From: DATEGZ01 sp035519535
Lineage (GTDB): Bacteria > Acidobacteriota > Vicinamibacteria > Vicinamibacterales > SCN-69-37
Assembly (NCBI GenBank): GCA_035519535.1
Contig: DATIWF010000150.1
Span: 1-17,056, forward strand
Length of the DNA: 17,056 nucleotides
Reading direction: 5' to 3'
Shown here in pieces: positions 1-6,287 of this stretch (its first letter is position 1; each line of letters opens with the position of its first letter). A program made the position numbers and the translations under genes. Under the pieces are notes generated by a model. That model did not search any database. It was not told the DNA's origin and worked only from the letters and a program-made list of their open reading frames with translations.

Positions 1-618
1 GCGTCCGTGATCGTCATCTACCTGCTGGTCAATGTCGCGTTGATCGCGGTGCTGCCGATCCCGACGCTGGCGCACTCGACGCTCGCCGCGGCCGACGCTG
101 CGGCGGTCCTCGCCGGTGACCGCGGGCGCCAGGTCATCACGGTGCTGTCGCTGGTCTCGCTGCCGCCGCTGCTGAACGCGATCATGATGGTCGGCACGCG
201 AATTCTGTACGCGCTTGGCCGCGACGGTCTGCTCCCATCGCGCGTGGCCTCCGTGAACGCCGGCGGCACGCCGGGCGTGGCGACGCTCGTGACGACGGCG
301 GTCGCGGTCGGGCTGATTGCGACCGGGACGTTCCAGCGGCTCGTCGCGATCGTCTCGGTGTTCCTGGCGGCGAACTACTGCGTGTGCTGCCTCGCGCTCT
401 TCGCGCTTCGGCGGCGCGAGCCTGACACGCCGCGCCCGTTCCGCGCGTGGGGCTATCCGTGGTCCGCCGCGATCGTGCTCGCGGGCGCCGCCGCGTTCCT
501 GGCGGGCTCACTCGTCGGCGACACGACGAACGCACTGGCGGCCCTGGGGCTGACGCTCCTCGGGGTCGCCGGATTTCTGGTCCGGGTGGCTACCGCCGGA
601 TCAGAGACGCCGCGTTGA
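1..618 (+). CDS. APC-family amino-acid permease, C-terminal part (5' end outside window)
   Basis: The reading frame is open from base 1, so only the C-terminal ~205 residues are present. They contain about six hydrophobic segments with short polar loops, as expected for an inner-membrane transporter. The loop RILYALGRDGLLPSRVASVN followed by GGTPG is the typical APC-superfamily cytoplasmic loop (R-x-LYA-x-GRDGLLP ... N-x-x-GTP). The short tail after the last helix is also typical. From family knowledge it would take up or exchange amino acids; substrate cannot be told from this half. A GTG at base 7 is not the true start. The 3' end overlaps the convergent lipoprotein gene by 29 bp, leaving no room for a separate terminator. 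Confidence 0.85.
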   Translation, partial: ASVIVIYLLVNVALIAVLPIPTLAHSTLAAADAAAVLAGDRGRQVITVLSLVSLPPLLNAIMMVGTRILYALGRDGLLPSRVASVNAGGTPGVATLVTTAVAVGLIATGTFQRLVAIVSVFLAANYCVCCLALFALRRREPDTPRPFRAWGYPWSAAIVLAGAAAFLAGSLVGDTTNALAALGLTLLGVAGFLVRVATAGSETPR

Positions 619-1789
619 ACCGTGAGTCGTGCCAGGGCTGCACGACGACGTTCGATCGCTCGTCGAGGGTCCTGAAGTCGGGCCAGGACCGCGCCGGTGT
701 GGTCACCATGTAGCCGACCAGCTCGCCTGGCTTCGGCTGCCACGTGTCCATCGGCCCGCCCCACGAACCGTCCGGGCCGATCTGTTCCGTGTACTGACCG
801 CTCTTGCAGATCTGCCCGGGCCGCAGCCATTCGCCCGCCCCGGCGTACCACTGGCCGTTGATGTTGGCGAAGTACCACTGGTTGCCTTCGACCTGCGTGT
901 TCGGGTCGCCGAGGAAGTCCGTCGTCGGCCAGATCCCGCTCTTGGTGTGGTTGACGCACATGTCCCCGGTCCGGCCGTCCTGAACGACGGAGATGATCTG
1001 GTCGGTGACCTTCCAATTCGTCACGTTCACGAACCGCTGGAAGTTGACGGTCGCGAGATCGATCGTCGAGGTGGCGACCACGCCCTGGGCCGGCGAGAAC
1101 GCGCTCGATGCGCTGTTGGTGGCGTCGAAGGCCTGCGCGTGCCAGTAGAACGTAATCCCCGATGGCAGGTCGGCGTCCGGCGTGAAGGAGGTCTGCCCGA
1201 TGCCCTCGGGCACGGTCTGCGAGACGAGCGTCGGGCTGAATCCCGGGTTCGCCGCGATCTCGAATCGGTAGACGATTGTGCCCGCCGACCCTGGGTGCGA
1301 CACGTTGGTCACGATGAGGGTCGGCCGCGTCGTCGTCGAGCCGCCGGACAGCGGACTGACGGGCAGCGGCGCGTCAATCGTCACGGCCGCACCAATCGTG
1401 AACTTGCTGCCCGCAGAAAACGGCCCCGTCGCGCCGCCGGTGGCGACCCGCGCGCGCCAGAAGTAGTCGCGGCCGGCCGCGAGCGTGTCCAGTGTGACCG
1501 ACGTCGAGCCGTTGGCGCCGGCCGGCGCGTCCTTGGTCGCGACCTTGGCCGTGAACGCCGCGTCGGTCGCGACCTCGAAGGTGTACGTCGCAGCCGAGGT
1601 CGTCGGGACGTTGGCGACCGTCAGCGTGACCGGCTGGCTCGCGTTGCCAATCGTCACGCCATTGGCTGGCGACGCGAGCGCGGGCGCGGTGAGCGCGGTC
1701 GAGCCGGAGGGCTGAGCGGGCGAGCTGCCGCACGCGGTAAGATCGAGGGCGACGTACAGCACAAGAGCGACGCGAACGAATCGACGCAT
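590..1789 (-). CDS. Lipoprotein with two fibronectin-III-like repeats and an unassigned C-terminal domain
   Basis: A 399-residue exported protein. The N-terminus MRRFVRVALVLYVALDLTAC is a lipoprotein signal with lipobox LTAC, so Cys20 would be lipidated; a Ser/Pro/Thr-rich linker follows. Residues ~36-132 and ~138-242 look like two FN3-like repeats, each with the strand pattern Y/F-x-F-E-(V/I)-A near the start and (Y/F)-(F/Y)-W-x-A near the end. Residues ~248-399 form a separate Trp/Gly-rich domain (WYFANINGQWYAGAGEWLR) with two cysteines, C278 and C328, that could pair. I do not recognise this domain; a carbohydrate- or surface-binding role is only inference. The start is supported by AAAGG about 8 nt upstream. 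The gene is single and converges on the permease with a 29-bp overlap. Confidence 0.8.
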   Translation of the reverse strand: MRRFVRVALVLYVALDLTACGSSPAQPSGSTALTAPALASPANGVTIGNASQPVTLTVANVPTTSAATYTFEVATDAAFTAKVATKDAPAGANGSTSVTLDTLAAGRDYFWRARVATGGATGPFSAGSKFTIGAAVTIDAPLPVSPLSGGSTTTRPTLIVTNVSHPGSAGTIVYRFEIAANPGFSPTLVSQTVPEGIGQTSFTPDADLPSGITFYWHAQAFDATNSASSAFSPAQGVVATSTIDLATVNFQRFVNVTNWKVTDQIISVVQDGRTGDMCVNHTKSGIWPTTDFLGDPNTQVEGNQWYFANINGQWYAGAGEWLRPGQICKSGQYTEQIGPDGSWGGPMDTWQPKPGELVGYMVTTPARSWPDFRTLDERSNVVVQPWHDSRFNAASLIRR

Positions 1790-1836
1790 TCACACAACCT
1801 TTGGGAAAAAACGTGAACCCGGCGCAGGCGGGCGCT

Positions 1837-1865
1837 ATGGTACGTATCGGCGGGCGCGCGATCAA
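1837..1865 (-). promoter_or_regulatory. Candidate sigma70-type promoter for the lipoprotein gene
   Basis: On the minus strand TTGATC (1860-1865) and TACCAT (1837-1842) are separated by 17 bp. Each matches the consensus hexamer at 4 of 6 positions. They lie about 50 nt upstream of the lipoprotein ATG at 1789. The AT-rich island at 1861-1905 inside very GC-rich DNA fits a divergent promoter region shared with the flavoprotein gene at 1907. No convincing -35/-10 pair for the plus-strand gene was found. Confidence 0.4.
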
Positions 1866-1906
1866 GAATTATTTGTAAACAATTAGATTTTGTACTGAAG
1901 AAGAGT

Positions 1907-3019
1907 ATGCTCGACGCCCTCATCATCGGCGCAGGGCCCGCGGGCCTGGCTGCGTCCCGCGCGCTCTCCCGCGCCGGCGTCGGCCACCGCGTCCTGGAGC
2001 GCGGCGACGACCTCGGCCACACGTGGGCGCACCTGTACGACAGCCTCGTGCTCCACACCGGCAAGCACCTGTCGGCGCTGCCGGGCCTGCGCTTCCCCGC
2101 CGCCACGCCGATCTTTCCGAGCCGGCTGGACCTCCTCGACTACCTCCACCGCTACGCGGAGACGTTTCAGGTGCCGGTCGAAACGCGGGCCCACGTGACC
2201 CGCGTCGATCGCGTCGAGGACACATGGACGGTGCGCACGGCCGGTGGCGCTCTCTACCAGGCCCGGTCGCTCATCGTCGCCACCGGCGTCGTGGCCAACC
2301 CGTTCGTTCCGGAGCTGCCGGGACGCGAGGTGTTCCGCGGCCGGATCATGCACAGCGTGGACTATCACCGGCCCGGCGACGTCCGCGGAACGCGAATCCT
2401 GGTCGCGGGCGCCGGCAACTCGGCCGGCGAGATTTCGGTCGAGCTGGCGCGGACCGGCGCTGACGTGACGCTGGCTGTTCGCACGGGCGCGGTCGCGGTG
2501 CCGCGCTCGGTGCTCGGCGTGCCCGTGCAGTACCTGGGCGTGCTGCTCAGCCCCATCCCGCCCGCCGCTCAGCGCGCGCTGGCCGCCGGGCTCGGCTCGC
2601 TCGCCAGACTCACGCGCGGGCGCGCGCCGCTGCCGCCGCCGGCCCCCACCGCCTGTCCCAAGGTCCCGCTGATCGGCCTGCACCTGACCGACATGATTCG
2701 GAGCGGCCGCATCCGCGTCCGGAGCGGCATCGCGGCGTTCACCGCCGATGCCGTGCGCTTCAGCGACGGATCCGAGGAGCGTTTCGATCAGGTGATCCTC
2801 GCGACCGGCTATCGCGCGGCGCTCGGGCCGCTTCGCCATCTGATTACCGTCGAGCCCTGCGGTTTTGCCAGGCGGCGCGGACGGGTGACGAGCGCCGATC
2901 ACCCCGGCCTCTTTTTCGTTGGCCACACTTACAGCATCGCCGGCGCGATCTTCAACATCGCGGGCGACGCGCGCGCCGCCGCCGGCGCCGTGCGCGCGCA
3001 CCTGTCCGCGGGCCGCTGA
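1907..3019 (+). CDS. FMO-type flavin-dependent monooxygenase (CzcO/YUCCA-like)
   Basis: A 370-residue cytosolic flavoprotein. The FAD-binding Rossmann motif GAGPAG is at residues 8-13, followed by the acidic strand end VLERGDDLGHTW. Residues 143-153 (FRGRIMHSVDY) match F-x-G-x3-H-x3-Y, the class-B flavin monooxygenase fingerprint. The last position is Tyr, as in FMO/YUCCA proteins, not the Trp of Baeyer-Villiger enzymes. A second dinucleotide-binding motif, GAGNSAGE (168-175), would bind NADPH. ATGYR at 299-303 is the conserved C-terminal flavoprotein motif. The family oxygenates soft nucleophiles or carbonyls using NADPH and O2; the substrate is unknown. ATG is preceded by a purine-rich GAAGAAGAG. 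The gene stands alone, divergent from the lipoprotein. Confidence 0.85.
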   Translation: MLDALIIGAGPAGLAASRALSRAGVGHRVLERGDDLGHTWAHLYDSLVLHTGKHLSALPGLRFPAATPIFPSRLDLLDYLHRYAETFQVPVETRAHVTRVDRVEDTWTVRTAGGALYQARSLIVATGVVANPFVPELPGREVFRGRIMHSVDYHRPGDVRGTRILVAGAGNSAGEISVELARTGADVTLAVRTGAVAVPRSVLGVPVQYLGVLLSPIPPAAQRALAAGLGSLARLTRGRAPLPPPAPTACPKVPLIGLHLTDMIRSGRIRVRSGIAAFTADAVRFSDGSEERFDQVILATGYRAALGPLRHLITVEPCGFARRRGRVTSADHPGLFFVGHTYSIAGAIFNIAGDARAAAGAVRAHLSAGR

Positions 3020-3027
3020 GTCCGCGG
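3006..3027 (+). terminator. Weak hairpin over the flavoprotein stop codon
   Basis: CCGCGG at 3006-3011 and again at 3022-3027 can pair around a 10-nt loop that contains the TGA stop (3017-3019). No T-run follows, so this is at best a weak terminator. CCGCGG is its own reverse complement, so chance in GC-rich DNA is a real alternative. Confidence 0.2.
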
Positions 3028-3068
3028 GGGCGACTGGCCGGTCGTGAAAACGTTGCACCTCCGGCGTG

Positions 3069-3203
3069 ATGCCGTCACACCGCGACGCAACACTGGACGC
3101 AGAGGTTGCCGTGACATTCAGTCGTCTGGATTGGCGGACACTTGGCTGGACGCTGGCGAGCGCGCTGCTGTTGGCGCTCGCCGCCTGGGCCTCGCTGCGT
3201 TAG
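3069..3203 (+). CDS. Possible 44-residue single-span membrane protein
   Basis: A short open frame in the gap after the flavoprotein. From ATG 3069 it encodes 44 residues. The last part, LGWTLASALLLALAAWASLR, reads as one transmembrane helix with a basic end, after a polar N-terminal stretch. A GTG at 3111 would give 30 residues and has AGAGG about 5 nt upstream, which ATG 3069 lacks; that makes the GTG start attractive. I recognise no family. Hydrophobic short frames occur by chance in this GC-rich DNA, so the call is tentative. Confidence 0.25.
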   Translation: MPSHRDATLDAEVAVTFSRLDWRTLGWTLASALLLALAAWASLR

Positions 3204-3269
3204 CGCTGGAGGGGGCCGTGCCCGCGCGCCGGACGTCGCCGACGCACGGGATGGAGCCGGGGACGCGGG

Positions 3270-3306
3270 TTAGTTGAACCTGAAGCCCGCCAGGATCGAG
3301 AACTCA
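3270..3306 (-). pseudogene. Possible orphan beta-barrel C-terminus
   Basis: On the minus strand these bases read EFSILAGFRFN and then TAA. This is the alternating hydrophobic pattern with aromatic residues that ends many outer-membrane barrels. It lies in the same frame as the intact barrel gene at 3387-4043, beyond that gene's stop codon and terminator hairpin. It has no start of its own. It may be the end of another decayed copy, but 11 residues is short enough for coincidence. Confidence 0.2.
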
Positions 3307-3323
3307 CGCCTGGAAACGACGAA

Positions 3324-3360
3324 GGCCGCGCGCCGGACGATTGGCGTCCGGCGCACGGCC
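3324..3360 (-). terminator. Strong intrinsic-type terminator hairpin after the barrel gene
   Basis: Arms 3324-3338 and 3346-3360 are complementary over 15 bp with a single G-T wobble position, closing a 7-nt loop. On the minus strand the stem begins 26 nt after the stop codon of the outer-membrane barrel gene and is followed by a moderately T-rich TTCGTCGTTTCC. Nothing T-rich follows on the plus strand, so it most likely serves the minus-strand gene. Confidence 0.65.
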
Positions 3361-3386
3361 CGTGTGACCCGTGGAGACCCGCGAGC

Positions 3387-4043
3387 CTACTTCTTCTTGC
3401 CGATGGTCCAGCCGAAGTTCAGGCTGAACGTCCGGTTCTTGACCTCCGGCTCGTCAGTGCCCGAGTTCTTGTTGACGTTCATCAGGCCCCAGTTGTAGCG
3501 CAGGTCAATGATGAACTTGCTCATGTCGAACTGGACGCCAATCGCGATCCCGACATCGCTGCCCTTGATCTGATCGTGCTGCGTGGTCGTCGTCGTGACG
3601 TTGTTGACCCGCTGCGTTTCGACGATCTCGTCGCTGACCTTGAACCCGAAGACGGGACCCACGTACGGGTGCACGATGCTGGTGTCAGACGACTTGAGGT
3701 TCATGCGTCCGAAGACCGGGATCTCAATGTAGTCGCCCTTCACGTCGATCGTGTCGATCGAGCCCTGCTGGCTGAAGTCGAGCTTCGCGCCCTTCTGGCT
3801 GTACAGGATCTCGATGGCGAGACCAGCCTTGCCCTTGTCCATGGCCACGAAGCCGCCCAGATCGAAGCCGTATCGTGACGAGATGTGCGGGCTCACGCCT
3901 GACAGATTGAAGGTCACGGTGGAAACGTTGAGGCCGCCCTTCGCGCCGTACGAAACGCCCTGGGCGGATGCTCGCGCTGGAACGAGCAGGGCCGCGACCA
4001 CAATCGCCGCGGCGACGGAAAACGCAATCTGACGTCGGTTCAT
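3387..4043 (-). CDS. Small outer-membrane beta-barrel protein (porin-family, OMP_b-brl-like)
   Basis: A 218-residue exported protein. The signal peptide (MNRRQIAFSVAAAIVVAALL...ARASA) is cleaved after ASA, leaving Q-G-V-S-Y at the mature end. The mature part begins GAKGGLNVST and contains YIEIPVFGRMNL and YVGPVFGFKVSDE. These are hallmarks of the small 8-strand porin-family barrels, with alternating polar and hydrophobic strands and Gly-rich turns. It ends FSLNFGWTIGKKK, an amphipathic final strand plus a basic tail. I chose ATG 4043 because GGAGAGGAGAGGG lies immediately upstream. An upstream in-frame start at 4115 would bury the signal peptide. Role: outer-membrane protein of unknown ligand. 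A truncated copy of its C-terminus lies only 31 bp upstream. Confidence 0.8.
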   Translation of the reverse strand: MNRRQIAFSVAAAIVVAALLVPARASAQGVSYGAKGGLNVSTVTFNLSGVSPHISSRYGFDLGGFVAMDKGKAGLAIEILYSQKGAKLDFSQQGSIDTIDVKGDYIEIPVFGRMNLKSSDTSIVHPYVGPVFGFKVSDEIVETQRVNNVTTTTTQHDQIKGSDVGIAIGVQFDMSKFIIDLRYNWGLMNVNKNSGTDEPEVKNRTFSLNFGWTIGKKK

Positions 4044-4074
4044 TCCCTCTCCTCTCCTGTTGCTGCTGTGGTGC

Positions 4075-4164
4075 CTACTTCTTCTTGCCGAAGTCGATGC
4101 CGAACATGACCGCAAATGCGCGGGTCTTCACGTCCGTATCGTCGTTGGGCGTCTCCTGCGGTGA
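4075..4164 (-). pseudogene. Internally deleted tandem copy of the small barrel gene (C-terminal fragment)
   Basis: The minus-strand frame ends DVKTRAFAVMFGIDFGKKK and then TAG. This lines up with EVKNRTFSLNFGWTIGKKK at the end of the intact barrel just downstream: VK-x-R-x-F, then FG, then GKKK before the stop. Upstream of about residue SPQET the similarity stops. No signal peptide or earlier strands are found before the next gene. A purine tract on the minus strand at about 4195-4212 resembles the ribosome-binding region of the intact gene. That suggests the copy lost its middle and kept both ends (inference). Its stop lies 31 bp upstream of the intact gene's start. Confidence 0.6.
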
Positions 4165-4240
4165 AGTGGGTGTCTCGTGCGACCCACACGATGTCCTCTC
4201 CCTCTCCCCTGGATCTCCCGCCCTGTGATGGACGTTCAGG

Positions 4241-4270
4241 AGCATAGTACGGATTGCACTGTACATACAA
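4241..4270 (-). promoter_or_regulatory. Candidate promoter for the barrel gene and its truncated upstream copy
   Basis: On the minus strand TTGTAT (4265-4270) and TATGCT (4241-4246) are 18 bp apart, in a locally AT-richer patch between the five-gene operon and the barrel remnant. The -35 match is poor (3 of 6). If real, the transcript would run through the remnant before reaching the intact gene at 4043. The rest of 4165-4327 shows no gene. Confidence 0.25.
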
Positions 4271-4327
4271 CTGCCATGAATGCTGTTCATAGCGACCGGA
4301 AACGACCGATCGAGGCGCGTGGGCCGA

Positions 4328-5614
4328 TCAGCGATAGAACCGCAGTTGGACAAAAAGCGCGAGCGGTGTGGCCCCGTACTGCGTGGGGATTGCCGCGCCC
4401 TGAGGAACGCGGCCGTACGGCACGTAGCCCGTCGCCTCGATCGACCATCGATCGCTCAGCGTCGCGGTGATCGTCGGCATCACGACGCCCGAATCGTCGG
4501 CGCCCGTGTGCACCCAGCGCGCCCCGACGACGAAGGTCGGTGACAACTCGTCGTTCACGGCCGCGCCGATCGCGTGGCGTCGCAGGATTTGGGTGTCGCC
4601 TCGCAGATAGCGCGTCTGGACCTCGGGATCGGCCAGGTACCGCGCGAGGTCCGCGGTCGCCGGCGCGCCAAAGCCCGAGTAGTGATACTCCCCTTCGACG
4701 AGCAGGCCGCCCCACGGGAGGCGCCGCGAGGCGCCGGCAACCACTTTCGCGATCGTTCGCGGCGCGGCGAACGCCACGGATCCCGCCACGGCCGGCGTGG
4801 CGAACACCGCGGCTTCGACATGGATCTCGGCGCCGCCGACCGGCGCAGACGTCGCCCCTCCCAGAAACGCGTCACCGGCGCGCCAGCCCCCGGCGATCTC
4901 GACGTCGGCGCCGGCGGCGTAGCCGCGCACGCGCGCGACCGCGGCCGACGCGTCCACCGTCGGGCCAAACGCCACGAGCGCGTCGAGCGAACTGCGGTCC
5001 GAGAGCCGAATCTCGGCGCGCGCCGCGTCGATGCCGCGGCGCCATTCGCGATCCGCCTCGAGGGGCGTGAACGGCGAGAACAGATCGATCGCGCCGAACA
5101 TCACGCCTCGTCCCCAGCCGACGGCCTGCCGCCCGATCGTCAGCTGCGTCGGGCCGATCGCCGCGCGGAGCGCCAGCCGATCGATCTCGTGCTGCCACCG
5201 CGCGTGGTCGCCGCTCGCGATTTCCCAATCGAGCGGGGTGATCCGAAACGCCGGACGGTCGATCGCCAGCGTGCTGTCGAGGCCCGTCACCGGCGACGTG
5301 TACGCGCGGAGGCGCTGTTCGTAGGCGACGCCGAGCGACGTCCGGGCCCCGAGTTGGATCGCGGAGTCCACGCGGCCGCGCCAGTAGATCGTCGCGGTCG
5401 TTGGATCGGGAAACAGGACGGGGTCGTCGGGAGCGTGGGCAAACAGCGCACTCGTCTTGAGCGCCAGGCGCGTCACGACACGCGAAGTCTCCGGGGCCGT
5501 CGCGTCAGCCGCGGCCTCCTGGCCCGCCGGGCGCGCCGCCCCTGACAGGAGCAGCGCGACGGTCAGGACCGCCGTCGTCTCAGACGACCGACGCCTCGAT
5601 CGGCTTCGCCTCAT
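4328..5614 (-). CDS. Outer-membrane beta-barrel protein of the Lol-like ABC operon
   Basis: A 428-residue protein. The basic n-region (RRSRSRRRSS) and hydrophobic core (AVLTVALLLSGAA) form a signal peptide ending near residue 31. The rest lacks transmembrane helices and shows repeated amphipathic strands, e.g. TSLGVAYEQRLRAY, TQLTIGRQAVGWG and GLLVEGEYHYSGFG. It ends ALFVQLRFYR, a barrel-type final strand with aromatic residues. GRQAVGWGRGVMFGAIDLFSPF resembles a conserved block in large alginate/porin-like barrels, but I cannot assign a family firmly. It is last in the operon. Its ATG lies 35 bp inside the ATPase gene, with GGGAAGG about 10 nt upstream, so translation is probably coupled. 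Context suggests an outer-membrane acceptor or exit channel for the operon's cargo (inference). Confidence 0.75.
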   Translation of the reverse strand: MRRSRSRRRSSETTAVLTVALLLSGAARPAGQEAAADATAPETSRVVTRLALKTSALFAHAPDDPVLFPDPTTATIYWRGRVDSAIQLGARTSLGVAYEQRLRAYTSPVTGLDSTLAIDRPAFRITPLDWEIASGDHARWQHEIDRLALRAAIGPTQLTIGRQAVGWGRGVMFGAIDLFSPFTPLEADREWRRGIDAARAEIRLSDRSSLDALVAFGPTVDASAAVARVRGYAAGADVEIAGGWRAGDAFLGGATSAPVGGAEIHVEAAVFATPAVAGSVAFAAPRTIAKVVAGASRRLPWGGLLVEGEYHYSGFGAPATADLARYLADPEVQTRYLRGDTQILRRHAIGAAVNDELSPTFVVGARWVHTGADDSGVVMPTITATLSDRWSIEATGYVPYGRVPQGAAIPTQYGATPLALFVQLRFYR

Positions 5615-6287
5615 CGCACGCCACCTTCCCGTCCACCAGCGTCACGACCCTGAGGGCGTGCGCGACGACGCGCGGGTCGTGGGTCGAGAACACGAACGTC
5701 ATGCCGTAGCGTTCGTTCAGCTGACGCATCAGATGCATCAGCGTCTCCGCGTTTTCTCCGTCGAGATTGGCGGTCGGCTCGTCGGCCAGGACGAGGCGCG
5801 GCCGGGCGGCCACGGCCCGGGCCACGGCGACGCGCTGCTGCTGACCGCCCGACAGCTCGTTGATGCGCCGATTGGCCAGGTCGGCCAGTCCCAGTTCGTC
5901 CAGCACCTCGCGCGCCCGCTCGCGCCGCGCCGCGCCGACGCCCTGCAGCTCGAGCACGAACTCGACGTTCTCGATCGCCGTGAGCACCGGCACGAGGTTG
6001 TAGGCCTGGAACACGAACCCGAGGGCGTGCAGCCGCAGCTCGGCGCGCTCGTGCTTCGACAACGCGCCGATCGGGCGGCCGAGCACCGTCAGCTCCCCCG
6101 ACGTCGGCGTGTCGAGCGCCCCGATGAGATTCAGGAACGTCGTCTTGCCGCTGCCCGACGGCCCGACGAGCGCGACGAACTCGCCGGCGCCGACGTCGAG
6201 GTCCACGCCCTTGAGCGCCCGGACCTCGCGCGCCCCGGTGCCGAACGTCTTCGTGACGTGCCGTGCCCTGACGATGAGATCGCTCAT
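5580..6287 (-). CDS. ABC transporter ATP-binding protein, LolD/MacB type
   Basis: A 235-residue ATPase with every catalytic element: Walker A GPSGSGKT (42-49), Q-loop Q94, signature LSGGQQQR (145-152), Walker B LVLADEP (165-171) with catalytic E170, and switch H203 in STHD. The sequence after the Q-loop (AYNLVPVLTAIENV) is typical of the LolD/MacB/FtsE group, whose members power FtsX-like permeases without transporting through a channel themselves. The start at 6287 overlaps the permease stop by 4 bp (ATGA). A longer frame upstream is excluded because it lies inside the permease gene. It would energise the two FtsX-like permeases encoded directly upstream. The 3' end overlaps the barrel gene by 35 bp. 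Confidence 0.92.
   Translation of the reverse strand: MSDLIVRARHVTKTFGTGAREVRALKGVDLDVGAGEFVALVGPSGSGKTTFLNLIGALDTPTSGELTVLGRPIGALSKHERAELRLHALGFVFQAYNLVPVLTAIENVEFVLELQGVGAARRERAREVLDELGLADLANRRINELSGGQQQRVAVARAVAARPRLVLADEPTANLDGENAETLMHLMRQLNERYGMTFVFSTHDPRVVAHALRVVTLVDGKVACDEAKPIEASVV

Noticed and set aside
629..1816. 395-codon plus-strand open frame
   Set aside because: Antisense to the lipoprotein gene. It is Arg-rich without any fold pattern, while the opposite strand has a lipobox and FN3-like repeats.
1870..1886. TTGT-AA-ACAA inverted repeat as a regulator operator
   Set aside because: The perfect arms are only 4 bp and lie in an AT-rich island where such matches arise easily.
4275..4290. 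ATGAA-N5-TTCAT inverted repeat
   Set aside because: Arms of 5 bp with no extension and no clear link to a promoter; likely chance.
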